Assembly: GCF_947502445.1 (NCBI RefSeq)
Contig: NZ_CANMZW010000003.1
Span: 301,484 to 365,483, forward strand
DNA length: 64,000 nt
Origin: an uncultured Brevibacillus sp.
GTDB lineage: Bacteria; Bacillota; Bacilli; Brevibacillales; Brevibacillaceae
Reading direction: 5' to 3'
The notes beneath the pieces are model-generated. The model had not been told where the DNA came from and made no database searches. It saw only the letters and a list, made by a program, of their open reading frames with translations. Below, piece by piece: positions 36,580 through 46,386 of the stretch (positions within the stretch are counted from its first letter, which is position 1; each line of letters begins with the position of its first letter). The translations under genes and the position numbers were made by a program.

Positions 36580-37779
36580 ATGTTGTGGCGAAACCGAACA
36601 TTTCTCCTCTTAATGACCGGGGAGATCGTCGCAGGAGCGGGCATGTGGATTTCAATCATCGCCAATCTACAGTTCATGCAGAGCTTGATCCCATCCGAAA
36701 CGGTAAAAGCACTGATTTTGATGAGCGGACTAGTTGTCAGCATCTTGCTTTCTCCCAAAGCTGGCGTCGTAATTGACATGTACGACAAAGGCAAAGTGAT
36801 GATGCTTGCAAGCTTGGTACGATGCTTGAGTCCTGTTTTCATGTTCCCTGCTATTGCGTATGATTCTATCCTCTGGATGATCGTCTCCCTCATTTTCATG
36901 CAATGCTCCGCAGCCTTTTACTTTCCGACCGTGCAAGCGTCCCTGCCTGCCATACTGGACAAAGACGAATTGCTTAAAGCAAACAGCGTCTATCTGAATA
37001 TTTCTACGTTATCCCGTATCGGCGGAACTGCATTAGGTGGTGTGCTCGTCGTCTCTATGAATTTGCAAATGCTATATGTGTGCTCGATCGTTGCTTATGC
37101 TGTTTTAGCTTTAGTGACCCTCTTTCTACGCATTCCTCAGGTGACATCCCGCAGAATGAAGGAAAAAGTCGAGTTCCGCGAAGTATTGACCATTACGAGA
37201 AAAGACCCTGCACTCATGGTCGGATTAATTAACAACGGCTTGATTACCCTCTTTTTAGGCGGTCTCAATTTAATGATTTTAAACTTTAGCGAAATTCATC
37301 AAGAGCCGCAATTAATGGGTTGGATTTACGCTTTTGAAGGCGTCAGCATTCTCATCGGAAGCCTGCTTGCGAAGCGCTGGATTGGGCAAAATAATCTGGT
37401 CGCTGCGTCCACAATGATGCTTGTATTTTTTGCGATTTCCCAGTACGGGATGTCTGTGGCTGACAACAAGGTGATGGTTCTTGGTTCCTTTGCCGTCTTT
37501 GGTTTTGTTGTCGCGTTCTTTTTCCCGGTGATTTCAACGATTTTTCAAAAGAGACTGCCTGCCCATCAGCAGGGACGATTCTTTTCTTTTAAAAGCATGT
37601 TAGATCGCAGCTTCTTCCTGGTTGCTCTGGGTATTACTGGTGCAGGTCTGGACTTACTAGGCGTCAGCGGTTATTTGCTGTTTATCGGTTCCCTTACCAT
37701 GCTGTTTGCAGTCGTTACCTTCTTTTACAGCAAAAAGCACAAGCTCGATGTCCGTTCCAATGACGAGGCAGCGGCATAA
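36580..37779 (+). CDS. MFS transporter
   Basis: 399 residues from the ATG at 36580, 8 nt after GGAG. About 12 hydrophobic helices in two halves are joined near residue 190 by a basic loop (SRRMKEKVEFREVLTI). The start WRNRTFLLLMTGEIVAGAGMW is typical of the drug-efflux MFS_3 (enterobactin exporter-like) group. The substrate is not predictable. The C-terminus is polar and ends DDEAAA-like. It is a single-gene unit. Confidence 0.9.
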   Translation: MLWRNRTFLLLMTGEIVAGAGMWISIIANLQFMQSLIPSETVKALILMSGLVVSILLSPKAGVVIDMYDKGKVMMLASLVRCLSPVFMFPAIAYDSILWMIVSLIFMQCSAAFYFPTVQASLPAILDKDELLKANSVYLNISTLSRIGGTALGGVLVVSMNLQMLYVCSIVAYAVLALVTLFLRIPQVTSRRMKEKVEFREVLTITRKDPALMVGLINNGLITLFLGGLNLMILNFSEIHQEPQLMGWIYAFEGVSILIGSLLAKRWIGQNNLVAASTMMLVFFAISQYGMSVADNKVMVLGSFAVFGFVVAFFFPVISTIFQKRLPAHQQGRFFSFKSMLDRSFFLVALGITGAGLDLLGVSGYLLFIGSLTMLFAVVTFFYSKKHKLDVRSNDEAAA

Positions 37780-37858
37780 TACTTTCCCCCAATCCTTGGT
37801 TTGGTGTAAACTATTAGAGGTTATTCAAAGAGTTTAAAACTAATGGAGGGGTTCTTCC

Positions 37859-38338
37859 ATGCAAATACTATCTTCAACCGCTTTAGGGATATTAGTTCCT
37901 CTGTTGATGGCGACCGCAGTTATCTTTTTGCGAATGAAGCGTCAGAAAAAGCCAGTTTCTGCAAAAAGCATTATTCTCCCGCCGTTTTTTATGGCGACAG
38001 GCTTCGCCATGTTTTTCTTGCCGGAAGCAGCGACGCCTCCGATGTATGATGTTGGTGCTTTTATCGTCGGACTGGTCTTCTCCATTCCGTTGATCTTGAC
38101 CTCGCGCTTTGAGATTATCGGTCAGGATGTTTACTTGAAACGTTCACGAGCGTTCTTTTTCATTTTAGCGGGATTATTGGTGATTCGCCTGATCATCAAG
38201 CTGATCATCAACGACTCTTTTACCCCCATTCAAACAGGCGGTCTTTTCTTCCTGCTGGCATTCGGAATGCTTGTACCGTGGAGAATCGCCATGCTGTACA
38301 TGTATCGCCAACTGACGAAAAAAACGTTTGGGACCTAA
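37859..38338 (+). CDS. CcdC family membrane protein
   Basis: 159 residues. Five hydrophobic segments occur, with FLRMKRQKKPVSAKSIILPPFFMATGFAMFF near the start and YLKRSRAFFFILAGLLVIRLIIK in the middle, the CcdC/DUF1453 pattern. CcdC is encoded near ccdA and ccdB in Bacillus, but its role in cytochrome c maturation is unproven. GGAGGGGTTCTTCC precedes the ATG. Confidence 0.85.
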   Translation: MQILSSTALGILVPLLMATAVIFLRMKRQKKPVSAKSIILPPFFMATGFAMFFLPEAATPPMYDVGAFIVGLVFSIPLILTSRFEIIGQDVYLKRSRAFFFILAGLLVIRLIIKLIINDSFTPIQTGGLFFLLAFGMLVPWRIAMLYMYRQLTKKTFGT

Positions 38339-38348
38339 AAACACAGAA

Positions 38349-38388
38349 AACGAGCAGCCCTCTTTTCCTGAGGAACTGCTCGTTTTTT
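38349..38388. terminator. Terminator between ccdC and the VOC gene
   Basis: 8-bp stem ACGAGCAG/CTGCTCGT with an 18-nt loop, A-run on the left and T-run on the right. It works for both convergent genes. Confidence 0.85.
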
Positions 38389-39196
38389 ATTGCTTGCTGC
38401 GAATATAGGTCGCTCCGAATAATTCATTGCTTCCCTCTGACTCACCGGTAAAGGAAGCACAAAAAGGTCTCTGCCCGCGTGCTGCCAGCGCCTGTGATGC
38501 GAGCCCTTCTGTGATTGGCTGACAAAGCACAAGGCGTTGCCCACTTAGCTCCAGCGCTTGGCATCGCGCTCCAAGACGCTCATCCATCCATATACCACTC
38601 ACCAGACAATCCAGCCACCGCTTCCACGTATTCACCGCATCCTCCAAATCAAGAACAGCATACCCTACACTTCGTAAGTCACTTGTCTGATTCGGATGGG
38701 CCCGAGCGATCCCTCTTTTTCGCAAATCCTCTACACGTTCTTCATCACTTTGCTGCCATTCGATTAAAAAAGGTGGGCGTAGCTGGCTCTTCGGATCTTC
38801 AAAAAACAGCATTCTCCAGCTCAAAAGCGAGCCGTCCTCTCGTTTGCGACTGCCGACAACAGGTCCGTGTACAATCAATTCCTTTTCTATAAGTTTCCGA
38901 GCCCACTCATCCATCTGCTGCGTACGCAGCGCAACCTGCCCAAGACCCTCACCTAATTCACGATCCTGGACAAGCTGACGAATCAACAGATTATCCGATT
39001 GTGCGGCAAGCTCACCCGCTTCAATCGCCAGAAACTCCACATAAGAAAGTCCGAAGTAACTAAGGCTATTCCATGTACCCCAAGCCTCGTGGCGACCACC
39101 GGCTACGGCATGAAAGCCTGCTTGACGGAACTTCTCCGTCGCCTCCGCAGGGGCACGATCCAGAAAATGTACCAAATGATCAAATAAGAGCTGCAT
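38387..39196 (-). CDS. VOC family protein (glyoxalase-like domain)
   Basis: 269 residues. It starts LFDHLVHFLDRAPAEATEKFRQAGF, contains GGRHEAWGTWNSLSYFGLSYVEFLAIE near 34-60 and a second beta-alpha half ending LFGATY. This is the Glyoxalase_3-type architecture. The metal ligands implied are His, Glu and a C-terminal Glu, but the substrate is unknown. It is a single gene with its own promoter region. Confidence 0.88.
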   Translation of the reverse strand: MQLLFDHLVHFLDRAPAEATEKFRQAGFHAVAGGRHEAWGTWNSLSYFGLSYVEFLAIEAGELAAQSDNLLIRQLVQDRELGEGLGQVALRTQQMDEWARKLIEKELIVHGPVVGSRKREDGSLLSWRMLFFEDPKSQLRPPFLIEWQQSDEERVEDLRKRGIARAHPNQTSDLRSVGYAVLDLEDAVNTWKRWLDCLVSGIWMDERLGARCQALELSGQRLVLCQPITEGLASQALAARGQRPFCASFTGESEGSNELFGATYIRSKQ

Positions 39197-39262
39197 AATG
39201 TTTTTCCCCCTTTTCGTATACAGCCTAGTGAACTGCCGTAAGAAGAAAAGCTTATCCGCAAA

Positions 39263-39271
39263 TGGTATAAT
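39263..39271 (+). promoter_or_regulatory. Extended -10 promoter before repeat copy B
   Basis: TGGTATAAT, a perfect extended -10, lies immediately 5' of the 110-nt repeat (overlapping its first base). No clear -35 is seen. The transcript would start within the repeat and place the rest of it in the capA 5' leader. Confidence 0.55.
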
Positions 39272-39380
39272 AAGAAAACCTCTATCGAGGACTATTCAAT
39301 GAGGAGCTACCGCGTTTTAGCGGAAAGTTTCCATGCGCTCCGGAATTCAAAAGCGATGCGCTTCTAAATTCCTATACGTT
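39271..39380 (+). repeat. 110-nt structured repeat, copy B, in the capA leader
   Basis: Second copy of the element at 31463-31572, same length. It keeps the GGAGC/GCTCC and CCGC/GCGG pairings and shows compensatory changes in the terminal hairpin. It ends 47 nt before the capA start, so it probably forms the folded 5' UTR of that gene. Confidence 0.65.
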
Positions 39381-39427
39381 AAGAAAATGTTCCAAAATCA
39401 TGTTGTATTCGTTACATAGGGGGAGAA

Positions 39428-40588
39428 ATGAATCAGACTAGATCAAACCGGGTAAGGACTCGTCGTAAAAGGAGAAGAAGCAAGTGGTTCCGGATGGGGC
39501 AGAACACGCTTGTTTTCAGTTTACTAGCCGTTATTGCAGCCGGCTTGTATTTCGCTGTTGATTCGTTTACGAAAAACGGAAGCCGTACAGATGATCATGC
39601 TTCCCATCCTGCGACAGATCATGTAGATCCACCGGAAGAGCCTACTGTAGCCTTGACATTTGTAGGGGATGTCATGATGTCTGGCAACGTAGAAAAACGA
39701 TTGCTGGAAAAAGGGTTTGACTTCCCCTTCGCACATGTTCGATCACTATTTTTGCAAGATGATTATACGATCGCCAATCTGGAGACACCGATAACATTGC
39801 GGGGCACACCATCGGAAAACAAAGAATTTGTCTACAAGTCATCTCCAGAAGCGATCCCTGCCATGAAAGAGGCTGGCATTGATGCGGTTAATTTGGCAAA
39901 TAACCACTCCATGGACCAAGGAGTCGAAGGGTTACTCGATACGTTCTCAGCACTCGATGCTCATCAGATCGCCTATGTCGGTGCAGGCAAAGACGCCAAA
40001 AGAGCGTACTCTCCCGTCTATGTCGAGAAAAAAGGCATCCGTATCGCCTTGCTTGGTTTTAGCCGGGTGATTCCGCAGGTGAGCTGGTACGCAGGAAAAT
40101 CACAGCCCGGCCTTGCCGCTACCTATGATCCGGCACTCGCAGTACAAGCGATTCAGGAAGCTAAGAAAGAGGCTGACCTGGTCATCGTAATCGCCCATTG
40201 GGGAAAGGAAAAAGTTGATTTGCCCGTCGATTATCAACAGGCATTGGCCCGCACCTACATTGATGCTGGAGCTGATCTGATCGTCGGAGGACACCCGCAT
40301 GTCCTGCAAGGCTTTGAACAGTATCGCGGCAAATGGATTGCCTACAGTATGGGCAATTTTATTTTCACTCGCGCTGTCGAACCGAAAACATGGGACAGCA
40401 TGGTGCTGCAAGCGAATTGTACAAAAACAGGTGATTGTCATCTGAAGATGCTGCCCTACTATGCTGAGCTGGGGCAAGCCGTACCGATGAACGATCAGGA
40501 CGGAGCCACTTTATTGAAGCGCATCGAGTCGATTTCGGAAAATGTGCTGATCGAAGGTGACGGTACAGTTCATGCAAAAAAAGAATAA
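39428..40588 (+). CDS. CapA family protein (poly-gamma-glutamate synthesis type)
   Basis: 386 residues. A very basic cytoplasmic start (MNQTRSNRVRTRRKRRRSKW) is followed by one membrane helix (about 28-46) and an extracellular metallophosphatase-like domain. That domain has VALTFVGDVMMSG near 75, ANLETPI near 116, NLANNHSMDQG near 155 and GGHPHVLQGFEQYRGKWIAYSMGN near 281-304. The family includes CapA/PgsA of capsule-type polyglutamate synthesis, but no pgsB or pgsC is adjacent, so a separate cell-surface hydrolase role is as likely. The gene starts GGGGGAGAA then ATG. Confidence 0.9.
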   Translation: MNQTRSNRVRTRRKRRRSKWFRMGQNTLVFSLLAVIAAGLYFAVDSFTKNGSRTDDHASHPATDHVDPPEEPTVALTFVGDVMMSGNVEKRLLEKGFDFPFAHVRSLFLQDDYTIANLETPITLRGTPSENKEFVYKSSPEAIPAMKEAGIDAVNLANNHSMDQGVEGLLDTFSALDAHQIAYVGAGKDAKRAYSPVYVEKKGIRIALLGFSRVIPQVSWYAGKSQPGLAATYDPALAVQAIQEAKKEADLVIVIAHWGKEKVDLPVDYQQALARTYIDAGADLIVGGHPHVLQGFEQYRGKWIAYSMGNFIFTRAVEPKTWDSMVLQANCTKTGDCHLKMLPYYAELGQAVPMNDQDGATLLKRIESISENVLIEGDGTVHAKKE

Positions 40589-40680
40589 GGCCGCTGATTT
40601 TTCTTCGAACTACGAAACTCTCCTCTTGCTGATTCGTACAACATAATAAGAAAGTAACAACCATGCAAGGAGTGAGAGCG

Positions 40681-40818
40681 ATGACATTGATCATTACTGT
40701 AGCGGCGATCGGAATCTTTGTCCTCTCGGGTTATTTCCTGACCAAATGGGAAAAAGCAGTTTTTCCAGGCAACCAGCAAAATGGCAAGGATCAACAAGAT
40801 CCAACTCATCAGAAATAA
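40681..40818 (+). CDS. Small single-helix membrane protein, unknown
   Basis: 45 residues starting MTLIITVAAIGIFVLSGYFL, with one hydrophobic helix (about 2-20) and a charged tail (KWEKAVFPG, then a Gln/Asp/His-rich end). AAGGAG lies 9 nt before the ATG. It is convergent with glpK. No family is recognised. Confidence 0.65.
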   Translation: MTLIITVAAIGIFVLSGYFLTKWEKAVFPGNQQNGKDQQDPTHQK

Positions 40819-40842
40819 ACAGGTGCAGGCAGCGAGCAGCTT

Positions 40843-42408
<1,566 letters not shown>

Positions 42409-42479
42409 CTATATTTGAGAAAAAGAAGTTGATCCCTCTTTTTCCACCAGAAAGTTAGGAAAAGAAAAAGCTTGTTCTT

Positions 42480-43745
42480 TTATTTTGCCACCTCTAATAC
42501 TGGGAAACATCGTACCGACAGCCCAAAGTCGCTCCCTAGCACCGCTTCATGCTCTTCTGTTAATCCGTTTGTGATCAGACCAGCGCGCAAAACGCCTCCG
42601 AGGTCGAACTGAACTTTTAGTTTACTGATTGTGACCCCAGCTGTACGTAAAAAGTGCAGGACGCGATCCGGTGTTGCTGATGAGCATGAGCCTTCGACAT
42701 AACAAAGCGTACGCTGGATTTCTTCACTTACCTCTGAAGTTGTAGCGGCAATTTCTTTCCATGCCGGGTGAGGTGTAAATGGCTGTGTCAACAAATACGC
42801 CAAATCTTCAACAACTGCACTAGCCGTTGGAAGCTCCCCTGCCCCTCTCCCTGTAAACAGCAAATCACCTACAATATTTCCGGAGAGCTGAACTGCGTTA
42901 AACGCATCCTGAATTTGCGCCAATGGATGAGCGATTGGCAGCATAGTCGGTTCAACGGAAAGTCGAATACCTTGCTCCGCTTGATAGGCCTGGGCAATCA
43001 GCTTGATCCGATAGCCAAGCTCGCTGGCAATGCGAATATGCCCTGCGGAGAGATCAGAGATCCCTTTTCGCACCACATCTGACAGCGGGAGCGATTCTCC
43101 ATACACCAACTGCGCGAGGATATACAGTTTGTACATCGCGTCAAAGCCTTCGACGTCAGAACGAGGGTCTGCCTCTGCATAGCCGAGCTCTTGCGCCTCC
43201 TTTAAAACCTCCTGGTAGGAGAGCTGCTCCGCTTCCATTTTGGTCAGAATGAAGTTGGTCGTACCATTAAGGATTCCACGTACACCGCTTATGTCATTGG
43301 TTCTTAAAAACTGGCGCAGCACATTCAAAATCGGGATTCCACCCGCAACACTCGCTTCATATGCCAAGTGCACCTGATGCTGATTCGCCAGCTCGACCAG
43401 CTCTGTTCCCCGTTTTGCCAGCAGCTCTTTGTTCGCGGTTACTACGTGGCAGCCTTTTTCAATCAACGCTCGGACGTAATCATAAGTGGGCTCGACACCG
43501 CCCATCACTTCTACAACGATATCCACATCACTGCGCAATACATCCTCAAAGTTTGTCGTCAATAAAGACGCATCAACGTGAACATCACGCTCCTTTTCGG
43601 AATTGCGGACCAGTGCTTTCACGATTTCAATCCGTTTTCCCAATCGCGAAGACAGCTTTTCTTGCTGAGAGCGTATCGTTTTGATGACGCCTCCACCCAC
43701 GGTACCAAGTCCCAACAAACCTACACGAATTACGTCAGCGCTCAT
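42480..43745 (-). CDS. hom: Homoserine dehydrogenase
   Basis: 421 residues from the ATG at 43745, 8 nt after GGAG; the open frame continues upstream only into riboswitch sequence. NAD-binding GLLGLGTVGGGV is near 10-21, VVEVMGGVEPTY near 86 and the catalytic region NGTTNFILTKM near 155. The C-terminal ACT-like part (SSATPDRVLHFLRTAGV) follows. It makes homoserine for threonine and methionine. Two SAM-I riboswitches upstream tie it to methionine supply. Confidence 0.97.
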   Translation of the reverse strand: MSADVIRVGLLGLGTVGGGVIKTIRSQQEKLSSRLGKRIEIVKALVRNSEKERDVHVDASLLTTNFEDVLRSDVDIVVEVMGGVEPTYDYVRALIEKGCHVVTANKELLAKRGTELVELANQHQVHLAYEASVAGGIPILNVLRQFLRTNDISGVRGILNGTTNFILTKMEAEQLSYQEVLKEAQELGYAEADPRSDVEGFDAMYKLYILAQLVYGESLPLSDVVRKGISDLSAGHIRIASELGYRIKLIAQAYQAEQGIRLSVEPTMLPIAHPLAQIQDAFNAVQLSGNIVGDLLFTGRGAGELPTASAVVEDLAYLLTQPFTPHPAWKEIAATTSEVSEEIQRTLCYVEGSCSSATPDRVLHFLRTAGVTISKLKVQFDLGGVLRAGLITNGLTEEHEAVLGSDFGLSVRCFPVLEVAK

Positions 43746-43770
43746 ATTATCCACTCCATCCTCATAATTG

Positions 43771-43804
43771 AAAAAGAAAAAGCCATCTTCGCTAAGAAGA
43801 AGGC
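43771..43804 (-). terminator. Terminator of the promoter-distal (second) SAM riboswitch
   Basis: Stem AGCCTTCTTC/GAAGATGGCT followed by TTTTTCTTTTTC on the minus strand, about 27 nt before the hom ATG. It is the expression platform of the aptamer at 43826-43940. Confidence 0.85.
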
Positions 43805-43825
43805 TCTTGGGCATCGCTGCTCCCC

Positions 43826-43940
43826 TTCTCCTTATCTCCCAGGAACCTATTTCCTGCAGGAATTGGCACCTTGTCACATACTGCATGACGGTTGCCGGGC
43901 TTCATCGGGCCAGTCCCTCCACCTCTCTGGATAAAGAAAA
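43826..43940 (-). promoter_or_regulatory. SAM-I riboswitch (S-box), hom-proximal copy
   Basis: It carries all S-box core blocks on the minus strand: TTATCCAGAGAGGTGGAGGG, ACTGGCCCGATGAAGCCCG, GCAACC and the closing GATAAGGAGAA arm that pairs with TTCTTTATC. SAM binding should favour the terminator at 43771-43804 and shut off hom. Confidence 0.93.
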
Positions 43941-43966
43941 ATATGAATTTTGGTACTTTCAAGAAT

Positions 43967-43998
43967 TTAAAAAAACCTTCTTCACTAAGAAGAAGGTT
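43967..43998 (-). terminator. Terminator of the first SAM riboswitch
   Basis: 10-bp stem AACCTTCTTC/GAAGAAGGTT with a 5-nt loop and T7 on the minus strand. Confidence 0.88.
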
Positions 43999-44024
43999 CG
44001 TAATCACTCTTACGCGACACCCGC

Positions 44025-44134
44025 TTCTTATCTGCCGAGACGTAAGTCGCCTCGCAGGAATTGGCACCTTGTCACCTAATCGTGACGGTTGCCGGGCTTC
44101 ATAGGGCCAGACCCTCCACCTCTCTGGATAAGAA
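44025..44134 (-). promoter_or_regulatory. SAM-I riboswitch (S-box), promoter-proximal copy
   Basis: Complete aptamer: TTCTTATCCAGAGAGGTGG, GTCTGGCCCTATGAAGCCCG, GCAACC, GTGACAAGGTGCCAATTCC and GATAAGAA, which pairs perfectly with the 5' TTCTTATC. Its core is nearly identical to the second copy; both are complete and each has its own terminator. Confidence 0.93.
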
Positions 44135-44155
44135 CAGTGTATTCTGTTGAGCTTT

Positions 44156-44184
44156 ATTCTAAGAAATTCCATACCATCCGTCAA
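44156..44184 (-). promoter_or_regulatory. Sigma-A promoter of hom
   Basis: TTGACG and TAGAAT with exact 17-nt spacing on the minus strand, placing the start site just before the first SAM aptamer. Confidence 0.8.
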
Positions 44185-44257
44185 CACAATTCTTTCTTTT
44201 CAATAAAAAGGAATTTGGTTCGTGCCAGCCAAGCAGTGGCACTAGGTTTACTTTTTA

Positions 44258-44497
44258 TTAGCGTCCCTTGAAATACTTGATGGCATACTCCAGATAAATT
44301 TTTTCATCGTCTCTCAGTTCACCATCCCAAAAAATAGCGGCAACAGGACATACGGATTCACATGCCCCGCAATCAATACAGGTGTCGGGATCTATGTAGA
44401 ATTGATCTGGACCTTCTTCAATACAATCTACAGGACAAACATCCACGCATTCACCGGCTTTTTCCTCGATGCAGTTCGCAGTAATGACAAATGCCAT
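44258..44497 (-). CDS. fdxA: Ferredoxin, 7Fe (3Fe-4S/4Fe-4S) type
   Basis: 79 residues. Cys at 9, 17 and 21 (spacing x7, x3) plus 25, and Cys at 40, 43, 46 and 50 ([12 protein letters not shown]) give the seven- or eight-iron pattern; the x7 spacing in the first motif favours a [3Fe-4S] plus [4Fe-4S] protein. It is a soluble electron carrier. It starts 2 nt after the truncated sod stop, in the same transcript. Confidence 0.92.
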   Translation of the reverse strand: MAFVITANCIEEKAGECVDVCPVDCIEEGPDQFYIDPDTCIDCGACESVCPVAAIFWDGELRDDEKIYLEYAIKYFKGR

Positions 44498-44499
44498 CT

Positions 44500-44790
44500 T
44501 TACCCCACCTTTACATTAATAAATGTGCTAGCGCATGGCAGAATCGTAGCGCTTTTCGCGCCTCCGCTGTTTCGGACAGCCGTCCGAATTTCGTCGGATA
44601 CAAGCTCCAGCTCTTGCAAGAGAGAATCCATACTCTTGTTTTGAAGCTCGGGATATTTACTCAGCGCCGTATTCAAATTGACCACGTAAGTGTTATGGTG
44701 ACGAGCATAATGGATCATCATCGTTTGTTCATCGATAAACGGCTCCAATGCGTTTGCGGGATAAGGTAGCGGCGGTAGTTGATGTGCCAT
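44500..44790 (-). pseudogene. Truncated Mn/Fe superoxide dismutase gene
   Basis: The ATG at 44790 follows AAAGGAGG and opens like an intact SodA: MAHQLPPLPYPANALEPFID, then HYARHHNTYV. It stops matching after VRNSGGA near residue 80, where a normal enzyme has the GGHANHS metal-binding His, and ends after 17 unrelated residues. Three of four metal ligands are therefore missing. The remnant sits between an intact promoter and the ferredoxin gene, so it may persist as a leader for it. Activity as SOD is not expected. Confidence 0.85.
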
Positions 44791-44818
44791 ATCTTTCCTC
44801 CTTTGTTGTTTCAGCTCA

Positions 44819-44847
44819 AGTATAGTAAAAACGCTCAACATAGTCAA
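44819..44847 (-). promoter_or_regulatory. Sigma-A promoter of sod-remnant/fdxA
   Basis: TTGACT and TATACT with exactly 17 nt between them on the minus strand, 29 nt before the sod-remnant ATG. Confidence 0.8.
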
Positions 44848-44864
44848 CATATTAGTATAATATG
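44848..44864. promoter_or_regulatory. Palindromic operator candidate
   Basis: Perfect 7-3-7 palindrome CATATTA gta TAATATG directly upstream of the sod/fdxA -35 and about 46 nt before the divergent FMN reductase -35. Its place suits a redox or Fe-S regulator; a SufR-like gene lies 0.8 kb away. Confidence 0.55.
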
Positions 44865-44909
44865 TATAAGAGCGTTTGTTTAAATTAATGAATGATCGGC
44901 TGTCTATCG

Positions 44910-44938
44910 TTGACAACGAGCAGATTACTTATGATATT
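44910..44938 (+). promoter_or_regulatory. Probable promoter of the FMN reductase gene
   Basis: Perfect TTGACA and GATATT with 17-nt spacing. It is divergent from the sod/fdxA promoter. Confidence 0.55.
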
Positions 44939-44986
44939 ATTTATAGGTAAATGATTAAAAAGTATGATAAGATTGGATGGGTACAT

Positions 44987-45523
44987 ATGAGAATACTTGG
45001 AATATCCGGTACCATTGTTGGCTCGAAGACAGGAATTGCTGTAAAACAGGCACTGGCGTCTATTCAACAACATTATCCTGATATTGATACGGCTTTTTTG
45101 GATCTCAAGCAATATGACCTCCAGTTTTGTGATGGCCGCGATCCAGCCACTTATACTGGCGATACGAGAAAAGTAATCGATATCGTATCATCTGCCGATT
45201 TTTATCTGATCGGAACTCCGATTTTCCAATCTTCCATTCCCGGGGTGCTAAAAAACCTATTTGATCTTGTTCCCGTTGACGCGCTTTACAATAAAGTAAT
45301 GGGCTTTATCGCAACTGGCGGGACGTACCAGCATTATTTAGTTGTTGAAAATCAACTGAAGCCGATCGCAGGCTATTTTCGTGCTTTTGTGGCGCCTAGC
45401 TATGTTTATCTTCATGACGACCATTTCAATTCCGAGAAAGCGATTGTGGATCAGGAAGTCCTGCAGCGGCTTGATAAGCTAGCACATGAGGTTGTTTTTA
45501 TGCAGCAAAGGCTCAAATCATAG
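44987..45523 (+). CDS. NADPH-dependent FMN reductase family protein
   Basis: 178 residues from the ATG at 44987 (MRILGISGTIVGSKTG). It has the flavodoxin-like FMN loop GSKTG near 12 and LIGTPIFQSSIPGVLKNLFDLVP near 76-98, typical of SsuE/azoreductase-type enzymes. It would reduce FMN or quinones with NAD(P)H. Terminator-like sequence follows. The pairing with sod/fdxA and a SufR regulator suggests a redox-stress unit. Confidence 0.9.
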   Translation: MRILGISGTIVGSKTGIAVKQALASIQQHYPDIDTAFLDLKQYDLQFCDGRDPATYTGDTRKVIDIVSSADFYLIGTPIFQSSIPGVLKNLFDLVPVDALYNKVMGFIATGGTYQHYLVVENQLKPIAGYFRAFVAPSYVYLHDDHFNSEKAIVDQEVLQRLDKLAHEVVFMQQRLKS

Positions 45524-45552
45524 AGGGCTTAATGAAAAAGAAGCAAAAAAAC

Positions 45553-45596
45553 AGGACAGATCGAATGATACATTCACCTGCCCTGTCTGTTATTTG
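45553..45596. terminator. Terminator-like hairpin between convergent genes
   Basis: ACAGGACAG pairs with CTGTCTGT (one bulged G) around a long loop, with an A-run on the left. It lies between the FMN reductase and SufR-like genes. Confidence 0.55.
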
Positions 45597-45602
45597 AAAG
45601 AA

Positions 45603-46250
45603 TTATGACTGAAGATTACGTTTGCGGATTTTATAGACACATTTTTTACTGCCTTTTGCCAAACATTCTGGCCTGGATATATCTGCATTCAATAACGATT
45701 CAAATAAACGCAGTTCGCATTGGCAAGCATGGTTGTACCGATGAGCAATTTTAGCGATCGGACAATTATGTTCAATAAAAACATACTCGTCTTCGCTTGT
45801 CTTTTTCAGCTCCACCATATAGCCATTGTCGCTCTGAATATCTGCCAAAATCGTGATCTTCTCTTCAAAATCTTTGTCTTCCATCAATCTCGTATAGTTT
45901 TTGTATAACGTTTCTTTTCTACGCTCGAACAATCTCTCTACCATGCTCTCTCCTGATTCCTGTACCAGCTCATCAAGAAGATCAAGAGCGAGAGAGTGAT
46001 ATTTAGTAGGAAAAAGAACGTTAGCACGCTCGGCCAAGGAGTATGTGGCAGTCGGTCTTCCCATAGGGCGACGGACGATTCTTGATTCAATAAATCCATC
46101 CCGCTCCAGAGAGTCAATATGGCGACGGACAGCCATCGAAGTAATGTTAAGATGATCCGTGAGATCTTTGGCACTCAGCTCGTCATTTGTTTTTAACAGA
46201 TGTAAAATCGTCTCGCGGGTTGACAATTCGTCTTTAGGTTGCAATGTCAT
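45603..46250 (-). CDS. SufR-like Fe-S-sensing transcriptional regulator
   Basis: 215 residues. The N-terminal winged helix (about 8-70) is DeoR-like: TRETILHLLKTNDELSAKDL and MAVRRHIDSLERDGF. The C-terminal half has the four cysteines of SufR-type repressors: HNCPIAKIA, ACQCELRLF, RPECLAKGS, KKCVYKI. SufR binds a [4Fe-4S] or [2Fe-2S] cluster and controls suf or redox genes. Its promoter is at 46290-46317. Confidence 0.88.
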   Translation of the reverse strand: MTLQPKDELSTRETILHLLKTNDELSAKDLTDHLNITSMAVRRHIDSLERDGFIESRIVRRPMGRPTATYSLAERANVLFPTKYHSLALDLLDELVQESGESMVERLFERRKETLYKNYTRLMEDKDFEEKITILADIQSDNGYMVELKKTSEDEYVFIEHNCPIAKIAHRYNHACQCELRLFESLLNADISRPECLAKGSKKCVYKIRKRNLQS

Positions 46251-46289
46251 TTACCACCCAACTAGCTTGATAGGAAAAGTATTAAAAGT

Positions 46290-46317
46290 ATTGTAGCACA
46301 ATCCGGCAGGTTGACAA
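46290..46317 (-). promoter_or_regulatory. Sigma-A promoter of the SufR-like gene
   Basis: TTGTCA and TACAAT with 16-nt spacing on the minus strand, about 45 nt before the start. Confidence 0.7.
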
Positions 46318-46386
46318 GTACGGTTGAATGAGCCACATCTTATGTGTGCGAATAGTTATCCTGAACCAAAAAGGAGTCTTCGTACT

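Noticed and set aside
36411..36899. N-terminal extension of the CPBP protein
   Set aside because: It overlaps the divergent MFS gene antisense; the ATG at 36410 has an RBS and begins the first membrane helix.
39301..39345. Similarity of repeat copy B to the RNase P P4 region (GGAAAG-CATGC)
   Set aside because: The match is short, the rest of the RNase P core is absent and the element is only 110 nt.
43746..43886. N-terminal extension of hom into the leader
   Set aside because: The extension lies inside the SAM riboswitch and its terminator; the ATG at 43745 has the RBS and starts the family N-terminus.
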